A stretch of 17,137 nucleotides of DNA, taken from positions 1 to 17,137 of the forward strand of contig NZ_CALLVP010000097.1 of assembly GCF_938010505.1 (NCBI RefSeq), read 5' to 3'. Under the pieces are notes generated by a model that ran no database searches, had not been told where the DNA came from, and saw only the letters and a program-made list of their open reading frames with translations. Below are positions 1-5,232 of the stretch, one piece after another. Made by a program: the position numbers and the translations under genes. The stretch is from an uncultured Veillonella sp. GTDB taxonomy: Bacteria; Bacillota; Negativicutes; Veillonellales; Veillonellaceae. Numbering within the stretch: position 1 is the first letter of the stretch; the number at the start of each line of letters is the position of its first letter.

Positions 1-54
1 TGTTTCTGTTTCTGTTTCTGTTTCTGTTTCTGTTTCTGTTTCTGTTTCTGTTTC
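1..54. repeat. Hexanucleotide tandem repeat, nine TGTTTC copies
   Basis: Nine perfect copies of TGTTTC start at the first base and end at 54, so the array probably continues beyond the window. It lies just past the sodA stop codon. On the minus strand it reads GAAACA. As a 6-mer it would keep any reading frame if it were coding (Glu-Thr on the minus strand), but no gene can be assigned from what is visible. Such arrays commonly vary in copy number by polymerase slippage. Confidence 0.95.
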
Positions 55-69
55 TAACAAGTATACCAC

Positions 70-699
70 TTAATCATGATGTGGTTTCAATGCTTTTTCG
101 TAGTTTTCAGAAACTTTGTCCCAGTTAATAACTCGGAAGAATTCCTTGATATAGTCTGGGCGACGGTTTTGGTAGTGCAAGTAGTATGCATGTTCCCAAA
201 CGTCTAAGCATAGAATTGCTTTTTTACCTTCCAATAAAGGGTTATCTTGGTTCGCAGAGGATGTCACTTCTAGCTTGCCATCTTTGTTAACTACAAGCCA
301 AGCCCAACCAGAGCCAAAACGTGTAGCTGCCGCAGTAGAGAAGCTTTCAACAAAAGCATCGTAGCCACCAAGTTCAGCGTCGATAGCCTCTTTCAAAGGA
401 CCTTGCAATTTAGAAGTATCTGGTTTTGTCATAATGTCCCAGAACATGGTGTGGTTCTTGTGACCGCCACCATTGTTGATAACTGCTTGACGGATATCTT
501 CAGGCACATTAGCAATATCGCCGAGAATACAATCTACACAACCATACGGAAGATCAGGGTATTTCGCGATAGCAGCGTTCAAATTATTAACATAGGCTTG
601 ATGATGCTTGTCATGATGCAACTTCATTGTTTCTGCGTCGATAACAGGCTCAAGGTAATCATACGCATACGGTAATGGTGCGAGTTCGAAAGGTTTCAT
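70..699 (-). CDS. sodA: Superoxide dismutase, Mn type
   Basis: Converts superoxide to oxygen and hydrogen peroxide in the cytoplasm. The 209-residue length is usual for the Fe/Mn SOD family. The metal ligands are visible: H28 (in LHHDKHH), H83 (in GGGHKNH), D166 and H170 (in DVWEHAYY). Gly in NNGGGH and Gln in SANQDNP are the pattern of Mn-type rather than Fe-type enzymes, although cambialistic use is possible. A Cys pair (GCVDC, about residues 53-57) sits in a segment that is not typical of E. coli SodA. The start at 699 is chosen over an in-frame ATG at 732 because AGGAGGAC lies just upstream of it. The gene is monocistronic, with a long leader, a strong promoter and a Fur-box-like site, suggesting iron-linked control. 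Confidence 0.95.
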   Translation of the reverse strand: MKPFELAPLPYAYDYLEPVIDAETMKLHHDKHHQAYVNNLNAAIAKYPDLPYGCVDCILGDIANVPEDIRQAVINNGGGHKNHTMFWDIMTKPDTSKLQGPLKEAIDAELGGYDAFVESFSTAAATRFGSGWAWLVVNKDGKLEVTSSANQDNPLLEGKKAILCLDVWEHAYYLHYQNRRPDYIKEFFRVINWDKVSENYEKALKPHHD

Positions 700-771
700 A
701 GTAGTCCTCCTTAAATTTAGGGCATAGAACAATGCTAACTGTTTCGTATCATCGTTCTTGTGAAAGCGATT

Positions 772-787
772 CGATGCACCTGCATCG
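772..787 (-). repeat. Short hairpin in the sodA leader
   Basis: CGATGCA and TGCATCG are perfect inverted repeats separated by two bases. In the predicted leader RNA of sodA they would form a small hairpin about 70-90 nt upstream of the start codon. No function is evident. Confidence 0.4.
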
Positions 788-841
788 GTAATATAGAATC
801 AATCTACTAGCATAGCATATATACTTCAAGAAGAGACTGAT

Positions 842-869
842 TATCCTAACGTAACCAGAAGTTAGGATA
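842..869. repeat. 9-bp inverted repeat in the sodA leader
   Basis: TATCCTAAC (842-850) and GTTAGGATA (861-869) are perfect inverted repeats around a 10-nt spacer. The pair lies downstream of the predicted sodA transcription start, so it is either an RNA hairpin or a repressor operator. No T-run follows on the minus strand, so it is not an ordinary terminator. Confidence 0.6.
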
Positions 870-889
870 TAATATTTTAGCTAACAAAT

Positions 890-904
890 TGATATGAATT
901 ATCA
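890..904. promoter_or_regulatory. Fur-box-like operator of sodA
   Basis: TGATATGAATTATCA matches the 7-1-7 Fur consensus TGATAATnATTATCA at 12 of 14 defined positions. It lies about 6-20 nt downstream of the predicted transcription start, where a bound repressor would block transcription. A PerR or other Fur-family protein is an alternative. Confidence 0.5.
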
Positions 905-915
905 TTCTTTATCTA

Positions 916-944
916 ATTGTACACATTATATAGAAAAACGTCAA
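916..944 (-). promoter_or_regulatory. Sigma-70 promoter of sodA
   Basis: On the minus strand TTGACG (939-944), a 17-bp spacer and TACAAT (916-921) form a near-consensus promoter. Transcription would start near 909, giving an untranslated leader of roughly 210 nt. Confidence 0.75.
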
Positions 945-960
945 TATAAAAGACGAACAT

Positions 961-991
961 AAAAAGGCCATAGGAATTCCTACAGCCTTTA
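961..991 (-). terminator. Rho-independent terminator of the cysteine hydrolase gene
   Basis: On the minus strand AAAGGC and GCCTTT flank a palindromic TAGGAATTCCTA core, followed directly by a run of five T. It lies about 70 bp past the stop at 1060 and upstream of the sodA promoter, insulating the two units. Confidence 0.75.
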
Positions 992-1059
992 ATTAGTTAA
1001 TTGTTATGTGACTTTTGATCAGCAATAACATAAAGTTTTATATAAATTTGATTCACAAG

Positions 1060-1599
1060 TTAGTCAATGATGCACTGACACATTTTCATCGTTGTTAATG
1101 CCGCTTGATGAGACTCCTCTGTTACGCCAGCACAGCAGCTCGAATCAATGTGAATAGGAATCTCTGGCAAGCCTGCTTTCAGCATAATCGCATTGGACAC
1201 AACGCAAATATCTGTACATAAGCCGATGAGCGTAATAGACTCAATAGGATTTACCCTATCCATGCCCTCTAACCGTGTAAGCAACTCAAAAGAGGCAAAG
1301 TTTGGTTTATCTACAAAGGATACGGGGCTCATGATTGAACGACCTTCTGCAGCCTCAATCAAGCCCTCCACAATATGCCAGCCCTCGGTATTTTTAACGC
1401 AGTGTGGCACTGGTAAAAGTTTACCTTCTTGACGCTCCAAGTAATCCCTATCATGTGTATCGCGAGTAAAGATAATAGGGCCATCAAAGCTTTCAATTTT
1501 CTTACGCACATTATCTACGATTAACTGTGCTTGCGATGAGCCAAGTGCACCATCTACAAAATCATTTTGCATATCGATTACTACCAGAACCTTTTGCAT
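1060..1599 (-). CDS. Isochorismatase-like cysteine hydrolase (nicotinamidase-type)
   Basis: A 179-residue protein of the isochorismatase/nicotinamidase superfamily, cytosolic alpha/beta hydrolases that cleave amides such as nicotinamide. The expected catalytic triad is visible: D9 in VIDMQNDF, K98 in FVDKPNFASF and C128 in IGLCTDICV. The TRDTHDRDY and PVPHCVKNTEGW segments match the substrate and metal loop region of the family. The substrate cannot be read from sequence; nicotinamide (a PncA role in NAD salvage) is plausible but unproven. AGGAGG lies just before the ATG. The gene is monocistronic, with its own promoter at 1653-1681 and terminator at 961-991. Confidence 0.85.
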   Translation of the reverse strand: MQKVLVVIDMQNDFVDGALGSSQAQLIVDNVRKKIESFDGPIIFTRDTHDRDYLERQEGKLLPVPHCVKNTEGWHIVEGLIEAAEGRSIMSPVSFVDKPNFASFELLTRLEGMDRVNPIESITLIGLCTDICVVSNAIMLKAGLPEIPIHIDSSCCAGVTEESHQAALTTMKMCQCIID

Positions 1600-1652
1600 A
1601 GCTCCTCCTGTATATAGCTACAAAATAAAGTATTTATTTCCAATCAATATTA

Positions 1653-1681
1653 GTTATACTCTTTATTCTTTATAACATCAA
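1653..1681 (-). promoter_or_regulatory. Promoter of the cysteine hydrolase gene
   Basis: TTGATG (1676-1681), a 17-bp spacer and TATAAC (1653-1658) on the minus strand. The predicted start near 1646 leaves a leader of about 45 nt. Confidence 0.6.
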
Positions 1682-1708
1682 TAGTATCTACCAACTCTAT
1701 AAATTGTT

Positions 1709-1760
1709 ATCAAGTTGTTGTGAAAGTGTCATCAAATTGTTGTGAAAGTGTTATCAATGA
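1709..1760. repeat. 22-bp direct repeat, about 2.3 copies
   Basis: Two adjacent 22-bp units (1709-1730 and 1731-1752) share ATCAA..TTGTTGTGAAAGTGT with two differences, and a third partial unit begins ATCAA at 1753. They lie just upstream of the promoter at 1653-1681 and downstream of pgpA. They could be an activator or repressor array, or simple slippage. Confidence 0.8.
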
Positions 1761-1812
1761 GTCATCGAAGCCCACCTCATACTTTATCGACAAGTAGATA
1801 TATGACGGACTT

Positions 1813-2325
1813 CTATTCTTCTACTATAGCATGTTGCACGCGATTTGGTTCATTATGTGCCAGTTTTCCTGCCGCTGCTGCCGCTACAGCACCTACTAAA
1901 TCATCAAGGAATGTATTACAGCGTCCCCCTTCTTCGCTATCTAGCTTTTTGATGATACCTGGCTTCACCTTGTCTAAATATCCATAATTTGTAAAGCCAA
2001 TAGATCCATACAAATTAACGATGGAAAAAGCTAAAATTTCATCAATACCATATAGGCTTTCATCATTAGCAACAATACGTTGCAATGGCTGAGATAATTT
2101 ATTTTGCTCTGTCAACTTATCAAGCTCTATGCCCGTAATAATTGCATTATGTACCTCCCGTTTAGATAGTACAGACGCCACACTATCTCTACACTCTTCA
2201 AGTTTTAAGTTCGGCATATATGGTTTTTGTACATAAAAAACAAGTTCTGCAATGTCCTCTAATGTGACACCCCGTTCAGCGAGAAGCTCGTAAGTATATC
2301 TCTCTAAATCTTTTGTAGCCTCCAT
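1813..2325 (-). CDS. pgpA: Phosphatidylglycerophosphatase A, YutG/LtrC type
   Basis: Predicted to dephosphorylate phosphatidylglycerol phosphate to phosphatidylglycerol in membrane lipid synthesis. The 170-residue sequence follows the Gram-positive YutG/LtrC branch of the PgpA family: RGVTLEDIAELV near the N-terminus, KREVHNAIITGIELD, DESLYGIDEILAFSIVNLYG, then GSIGFTNYGYLDK and the acidic NTFLDDLVGAVAAAAA close to the C-terminus. No strong membrane-spanning segment apart from the Ala-rich helix is seen, as is usual in this branch. An AGGAGGAC ribosome site lies in the 10-bp gap after the upstream gene at 2336-2731, so the two are co-transcribed and probably translationally coupled. Confidence 0.85.
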   Translation of the reverse strand: MEATKDLERYTYELLAERGVTLEDIAELVFYVQKPYMPNLKLEECRDSVASVLSKREVHNAIITGIELDKLTEQNKLSQPLQRIVANDESLYGIDEILAFSIVNLYGSIGFTNYGYLDKVKPGIIKKLDSEEGGRCNTFLDDLVGAVAAAAAGKLAHNEPNRVQHAIVEE

Positions 2326-2335
2326 AAGTCCTCCT

Positions 2336-2731
2336 TTATCCTTTCTTTAGATTGTTATCAGATAACATGACAATACTAACGGGAATCGTTACAACGAGCG
2401 CTTCATCAGTATCAACATGTTTAGTATCCCAATCCGCCTCTTTAGCAGCCTCCTCAAAAATTGGGTACGCTTCACGATCTAGCTTCCAATTATTAGGACC
2501 TGCTTCAACAGCTACAATATTACCCTTATCGTCCGTCTTAATCTCTATAGGAACGATTAATGTTCCGTCTGCACTCGTTTCAAAAGCCTCTGGTGGAATG
2601 ATCACGTTATAAGAAATCTGTTGTTGCAATTCATAATTACGCTTGTCGGCAGGCTTTAAATCTGCAGCTAGAGAACTAATCGGACTCATCATAGATACTA
2701 ATAAGGCCAATAAAATAACACGGTTAAACAT
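2336..2731 (-). CDS. Secreted protein with a TonB C-terminal-like domain
   Basis: A 131-residue protein with a signal peptide (residues 1-23: one Arg, then a hydrophobic core, likely cleavage after SLA-A), so it is exported across the inner membrane. The mature part has the pattern of a stand-alone TonB C-terminal-like fold: IIPPEAF, then VPIEIKTDDKGNIVAVEAGP, an alanine/acid-rich helix (FEEAAKEADW) and a closing strand VVTIPVSIVM. It lacks the transmembrane anchor and Pro-rich linker of true TonB. It is a paralogue of the product at 4053-4439. GAGAGG precedes the ATG and an extended -10 (TGGTATAAT, 2779-2787) lies upstream. The function is not known; a periplasmic partner or envelope role is inferred. 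Confidence 0.6.
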   Translation of the reverse strand: MFNRVILLALLVSMMSPISSLAADLKPADKRNYELQQQISYNVIIPPEAFETSADGTLIVPIEIKTDDKGNIVAVEAGPNNWKLDREAYPIFEEAAKEADWDTKHVDTDEALVVTIPVSIVMLSDNNLKKG

Positions 2732-2778
2732 AGTTTCCTCTCATCTTAAAACTCTCTTACTATATGTATTATAAGTTG

Positions 2779-2787
2779 ATTATACCA
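2779..2787 (-). promoter_or_regulatory. Extended -10 promoter element for the 2731-1813 unit
   Basis: TGGTATAAT on the minus strand, with no good -35, which is typical for an extended -10 promoter. It sits immediately after the yjdM terminator. Confidence 0.45.
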
Positions 2788-2789
2788 CG

Positions 2790-2824
2790 AAAAAATCCCT
2801 ACCGAATTTTTATCGGTAGGGATT
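2790..2824 (-). terminator. Terminator of yjdM
   Basis: AATCCCTACCGA and TCGGTAGGGATT form a perfect 12-bp stem (2794-2805 and 2813-2824) with a 7-nt loop. On the minus strand it runs into six T. It lies just past the yjdM stop. Confidence 0.9.
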
Positions 2825-2831
2825 CCTTAGA

Positions 2832-3176
2832 TTAGATTTTCTTAACCATTTCAGATTTCAATGCCATCGCACCGAAGCCATCGATTTTACAATCGATATC
2901 GTGACCGTCGCTTGCATCGGTTATGAGGCGAATATTTTTTACGCGCGTACCTTGTTTTAATACGCCCGCACCTTTTACTTTGAGGTCTTTTACAATAACA
3001 ACTGTATCGCCATCAGCGAGCTCGTTGCCGTTAGCATCGCGAATGATTCCCGCTTCAGCTGCAGCTTGTGCGTCAGCCGCTGTCCATTCGTTGCCACACA
3101 TAGGGCAGATAAACATATGACCGTCTTCGTATGTGTACTCATCGCCACACTTAGGGCAGTTAGGTAAATTTGCCAT
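2832..3176 (-). CDS. yjdM: YjdM/PhnA-family zinc-ribbon protein
   Basis: A 114-residue cytosolic protein of the YjdM family (formerly called PhnA). It has an N-terminal zinc ribbon made by C7-x2-C10 and C24-x2-C27, then a compact beta domain (DGDTVVIVKDLKVKGAGVLKQGT, GHDIDCKIDGFGAMALKSEMVKK). Length and both halves match full-length family members. The family sits near phosphonate genes in E. coli, but the phosphonoacetate hydrolase assignment belongs to a different protein, so the function here is open. AAGGAGAT lies 4 nt upstream of the start. It is a single-gene unit with an extended -10 at 3210-3218 and the terminator at 2790-2824. Confidence 0.9.
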   Translation of the reverse strand: MANLPNCPKCGDEYTYEDGHMFICPMCGNEWTAADAQAAAEAGIIRDANGNELADGDTVVIVKDLKVKGAGVLKQGTRVKNIRLITDASDGHDIDCKIDGFGAMALKSEMVKKI

Positions 3177-3209
3177 TTAGATCTCCTTTTTTCACTACAT
3201 AATGAAAGT

Positions 3210-3218
3210 ATTATACCA
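3210..3218 (-). promoter_or_regulatory. Extended -10 promoter of yjdM
   Basis: TGGTATAAT on the minus strand about 35 bp before the yjdM start, with a weak -35. The same extended element precedes the neighbouring gene at 2731. Confidence 0.5.
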
Positions 3219-3296
3219 TATTATTAAAAGCAAGCTCTACAATGATGCCCGTTCTATTGGACATTGTTCGAACTGTTCAGGGATATCTATTCTAAT

Positions 3297-3325
3297 TTGA
3301 CGATATATGAGATACAACCTATAAT
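3297..3325 (+). promoter_or_regulatory. Promoter of the first antisense (antitoxin) RNA
   Basis: TTGACG (3297-3302), a 17-bp spacer and TATAAT (3320-3325) on the plus strand, nearly consensus. No open reading frame follows with a ribosome site. The predicted start near 3332 coincides with the 3' end of the toxin transcript coming from the other strand. Confidence 0.7.
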
Positions 3326-3331
3326 ATAAAT

Positions 3332-3400
3332 GATAGCCGAGCGAGTAGTGACGTCAGGCTCATCTCAAAAACTGAAAACTCAGGAAATGGCCTTTTGTTT
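3332..3400 (+). ncRNA. Candidate antisense RNA antitoxin 1
   Basis: Inferred transcript from the promoter at 3297-3325. It overlaps the 3' untranslated end of the minus-strand toxin gene at 3429-3530. A weak terminator is possible at 3356-3400: AGGC pairs with GCCT around an inner CTGA/TCAG stem, followed by TTTTGTTTT. The RNA could instead read through to the terminator at 3660. The 3' limit is uncertain. Confidence 0.45.
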
Positions 3401-3428
3401 TACCTAGCTACCCAGCGGTAACGAAGGG

Positions 3429-3530
3429 CTATTTGCTTTTTCTGGAGCAAATACGAACAATAAGTGTTCCGAAGGAAATACCAACTGTCAAAAAGCCAAG
3501 AACAGTCGAAAAGATCTCAAATTCACTCAT
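3429..3530 (-). CDS. Small hydrophobic peptide, type I toxin-like 1
   Basis: A 33-residue peptide beginning MSEFEIFSTVLGFL and ending in the basic tail RICSRKSK. One hydrophobic segment (about residues 6-27) could span the membrane. This layout, with a short acidic N-terminus, a single helix and a Lys/Arg C-terminus, is that of holin-like type I toxins (TxpA/Hol-Tox group). GGGAGG lies 7 nt before the ATG. Its leader resembles that of the toxin at 3813-3884 (shared TTGGG, TCT.CGT, GGGAGG and TTATG in the same order), so the two genes are probably related. It has its own promoter at 3587-3615 and an opposing promoter at 3297-3325. Membrane toxicity is inferred, not shown. Confidence 0.65.
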   Translation of the reverse strand: MSEFEIFSTVLGFLTVGISFGTLIVRICSRKSK

Positions 3531-3586
3531 AAGCATCCCTCCCTTTATAAACGAAGAGAGGCCCAACCTCGTCGGCTATCTACTCC

Positions 3587-3615
3587 ATTATAAACCGAAC
3601 TTATGTTCTATGCAA
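3587..3615 (-). promoter_or_regulatory. Promoter of toxin-like gene 1
   Basis: TTGCAT (3610-3615), a 17-bp spacer and TATAAT (3587-3592) on the minus strand. Transcription would start about 3580, where the leader begins GATAGCCGACGAG, the segment that can pair with the transcript's own 3' end (3332-3345). Confidence 0.7.
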
Positions 3616-3659
3616 TAAAAAATCTATTAATAAATATTAGTCTATTTATAACTAATAAA

Positions 3660-3690
3660 GGGAGACTCTTGATAGAGTCTCCCTTTTATT
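3660..3690. terminator. Bidirectional terminator between the two toxin modules
   Basis: GGGAGACTC (3660-3668) and GAGTCTCCC (3675-3683) form a perfect 9-bp stem with loop TTGATA. TTTTATTT follows on the plus strand and TTTATT on the minus strand. It separates the divergent toxin genes and could stop antisense transcription arriving from either side. Confidence 0.85.
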
Positions 3691-3721
3691 TGTGTACAAG
3701 TTGTACGAAATTAATCCATAT

Positions 3722-3750
3722 TTTTCAATCAATATTTTCTGCTATATACT
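3722..3750 (+). promoter_or_regulatory. Promoter of toxin-like gene 2
   Basis: TTTTCA (3722-3727), a 17-bp spacer and TATACT (3745-3750). The predicted start near 3757 gives a leader of about 55 nt containing GAGCCATTAACGTG (3761-3774). Confidence 0.6.
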
Positions 3751-3812
3751 AATAACGAAAGAGCCATTAACGTGAGTTGGGTTCATCTCCGTCTTTTGAG
3801 GGAGGTGACATT

Positions 3813-3884
3813 ATGACTGTATACGAAGCATTATCATTAATGATTTTATTCGCTACCCTCGTAGTGTTAATTCTTAAGAAATAA
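3813..3884 (+). CDS. Holin-like toxin peptide (type I toxin) 2
   Basis: A 23-residue peptide starting MTVYEALSLMILFATL and ending LKK. This closely follows the putative holin-like toxin (Hol-Tox) family pattern of Tyr-Glu-Ala, one membrane helix and a Lys end. GGGAGGTG lies 3-4 nt before the ATG, a very strong ribosome site for so short a gene. The gene has its own promoter and a hairpin terminator at 3984-4019. A consensus promoter on the opposite strand (4028-4056) points back into its 3' end, the txpA/RatA layout of type I toxin-antitoxin pairs. In such systems the peptide damages the membrane when the antisense RNA is lost; that activity is inferred here. Confidence 0.85.
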   Translation: MTVYEALSLMILFATLVVLILKK

Positions 3885-3900
3885 TCAATATATTGATTAT
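3881..3900. repeat. Perfect 20-bp palindrome at the toxin stop codon
   Basis: ATAATCAATA followed directly by its reverse complement TATTGATTAT. It includes the stop codon of the 23-aa toxin. It may structure the toxin mRNA or lie at the 3' edge of the antisense RNA. Confidence 0.6.
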
Positions 3901-4021
3901 AAAATAAGATAAACCTAACGTTTAAGACTAAGTACGGCAATACTTAGACACGTTAGGTTTATCAAATTCACAATTTCTTTGATGAGCCTAACGCCTAGAA
4001 CACGTTAATTGGCTCTTTTGT
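3899..4021 (-). ncRNA. Candidate antisense RNA antitoxin 2
   Basis: Inferred transcript of about 120 nt from the consensus promoter at 4028-4056, complementary to the 3' untranslated part of the toxin mRNA. It would end at the large hairpin 3908-3963: GATAAACCTAACG pairs with CGTTAGGTTTATC, and an inner CTAAGTA pairs with TACTTAG. On this strand the hairpin is followed by TTATTTTAT. A 3' overlap of this kind is how RatA controls txpA. Confidence 0.6.
3984..4019 (+). terminator. Terminator of toxin-like gene 2
   Basis: GAGCC-TAACG (3984-3993) pairs with CGTTA-(ATT)-GGCTC (4003-4015), followed by TTTTGT. The right arm can alternatively pair with the mRNA 5' end (GAGCCATTAACGTG, 3761-3774), so the terminator arm may take part in a long-range closing interaction. 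Confidence 0.7.
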
Positions 4022-4027
4022 ACTTAT

Positions 4028-4056
4028 AGTATAGTCTGAATTCTAAAGACTGTCAA
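4028..4056 (-). promoter_or_regulatory. Consensus promoter of antisense RNA 2
   Basis: TTGACA (4051-4056), a 17-bp spacer and TATACT (4028-4033) on the minus strand, one of the strongest promoters in the window. Its -35 overlaps the TGA stop of the gene at 4053-4439 and no protein gene follows it. Confidence 0.8.
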
Positions 4057-4439
4057 TTTACATCATCCTTAGAGGATATTATAAAATTAAATGGAATATA
4101 AATAACAAGCTCTTCTTTAACATCAATATCCCCTATATTCCAAACTGTATCTTTTGCAGACTGTACTAATTTTGAATATATCTCATCATTAGATATATAC
4201 TCATTTGGATCTAACTCAACAGAAGTAATACGTCCTTGAGAATCCGTTCTTACCTGTAATGCAAAACTATAATCTTTATCATTCTTAGTTCTAAGGACTT
4301 CAGCCGGAATCTTTAACTGAGACTGTATCTGCTCATTAAGAGAGCGTTCTATATCAAGCGTGTCCCTCTGATAATCAGCAAAAGCATTAATAGGACTCAA
4401 AACAACTAGCAATAAAAATAAATATAAAACTCTAACCAT
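4053..4439 (-). CDS. Secreted TonB-C-like protein, paralogue of the 2336-2731 product
   Basis: A 128-residue protein with a signal peptide (residues 1-21, hydrophobic core, likely cleavage after AFA). The mature domain matches the product at 2336-2731 position by position: IPAEVL against IPPEAF, VRTDSQGRITSVEL against IKTDDKGNIVAVEA, an Ala/Lys helix ending in W, and EELVIYIPFNFII against EALVVTIPVSIVM. Together these resemble a free-standing TonB C-terminal fold. The ribosome site GGTG is weak. Its 3' end carries the -35 of the antisense RNA promoter, so the toxin module abuts it directly. The role is unknown; a periplasmic location follows from the signal peptide. Confidence 0.6.
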   Translation of the reverse strand: MVRVLYLFLLLVVLSPINAFADYQRDTLDIERSLNEQIQSQLKIPAEVLRTKNDKDYSFALQVRTDSQGRITSVELDPNEYISNDEIYSKLVQSAKDTVWNIGDIDVKEELVIYIPFNFIISSKDDVN

Positions 4440-4577
4440 AAAATTTCACCAATCATAACACACAACATAAAATTATTATTGAGTTTTATATTAACAAAAC
4501 AAATAAAATATGTCCATTTATCTAAGCATCAATACTTTAAGGAAAATAATGACAATTAAAAGTTCATGGATAATTAT

Positions 4578-4622
4578 AATAAAAACAAAGAAAGTACAGC
4601 GCTACTAGCGCTGTACTTTCTT
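4578..4622 (-). terminator. Terminator of the ECF S-component gene
   Basis: A perfect 16-bp stem (4588-4603 and 4607-4622, AAGAAAGTACAGCGCT and its complement) has a 3-nt loop. On the minus strand it is followed by TTTGTTTTTATT. The rest of the 4440-4682 gap is AT-rich and shows no other gene, only candidate -10 elements for the gene at 4439. Confidence 0.85.
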
Positions 4623-4682
4623 GAGTGTCATCATTAACTATACTAACATCTTTTTCTACATCGTATACCAATAAGTATACTA

Positions 4683-5180
4683 TTACGCAAGTCGTCTCCG
4701 TAATATAGCATATAAAATCATACTAATAATAACGCTCATAACAGCTTGAATAGCATTAGTTAAAATACTTGCAATGGCTACGCCTGGGTCGAATACAAAG
4801 TATTCGGCGATAAAGTAGCCAGCTACGATGATAATACCGCCTACGATAGTTGCTACCAAGGCAGAGGTAGTTGTCTTATTGTTATAGACAGTACCGACAA
4901 GATAGCCTTCAATGCCTTTCACCACGAAGGTGATGGGTACAAAGACTGCATAGCCGAGGAATAAATCAGCTAACGCCGGACCGATAGCACCAATATAGGC
5001 GCCATATTTTCGACCTAATAATAGAGCTGACGTCATAATAACGACATCTCCTACATTGAAATAGCCGCGAATGCCAGGTACTGGGATTTTCGTGTACATG
5101 GTAAACAATGTTGCGAGGGCAATCAATACGGCTGTGAGTACTAACGCGGACGTAGTACTGCGGGGTTGAACGTGTTGCAT
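4683..5180 (-). CDS. ECF transporter substrate-binding (S) component
   Basis: A 165-residue integral membrane protein with about five to six hydrophobic segments. It matches S components of energy-coupling factor vitamin transporters: an N-terminal ALVLTAVLIALATL helix, GYFNVGDVVIMTSALLLGRKYGA, GPALADLFLGY, then FVVKGIEGYLVGTVYNN, characteristic of the PF07155-like branch. The S component binds the vitamin and works with the shared EcfT/EcfA module, not seen here. The substrate cannot be read from sequence. The start at 5180 has AAGGAGG 7 nt upstream; an in-frame ATG at 5207 has none. A large inverted repeat (5200-5232) lies between promoter and ribosome site and is a likely control point. 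Confidence 0.85.
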   Translation of the reverse strand: MQHVQPRSTTSALVLTAVLIALATLFTMYTKIPVPGIRGYFNVGDVVIMTSALLLGRKYGAYIGAIGPALADLFLGYAVFVPITFVVKGIEGYLVGTVYNNKTTTSALVATIVGGIIIVAGYFIAEYFVFDPGVAIASILTNAIQAVMSVIISMILYAILRRRLA

Positions 5181-5199
5181 AGCGTCCTCCTTATAAAAA

Positions 5200-5232
5200 A
5201 TAGACATGTGACTATATCCATCACATGTCTAT
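5200..5232 (-). promoter_or_regulatory. 12-bp inverted repeat at the start of the S-component transcript
   Basis: ATAGACATGTGA and TCACATGTCTAT are perfect inverted repeats around 9 nt. On the minus strand a run of six T follows, then the ribosome site. It overlaps the predicted transcription start. It is either a repressor operator, or a terminator/attenuator if transcription starts further upstream. Confidence 0.65.

Noticed and set aside
1..54. CRISPR array
   Set aside because: Repeat unit is 6 bp without spacers; no cas genes present.
403..675. Plus-strand open frame opposite sodA
   Set aside because: No ribosome site and no recognisable protein; it is the shadow of a certain gene.
1742..1987. 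Plus-strand open frame over the 3' end of pgpA
   Set aside because: Low-complexity Ser/Ala/Thr product reading opposite a conserved gene; no ribosome site.
3433..3618. Plus-strand open frame of 61 codons over toxin-like gene 1
   Set aside because: No Shine-Dalgarno and it overlaps the minus-strand toxin gene and promoter, which explain the sequence better.
3881..3963. Insertion-sequence ends around the toxin gene
   Set aside because: The inverted repeats are hairpins explained by toxin and antisense transcripts; there is no transposase or target duplication.
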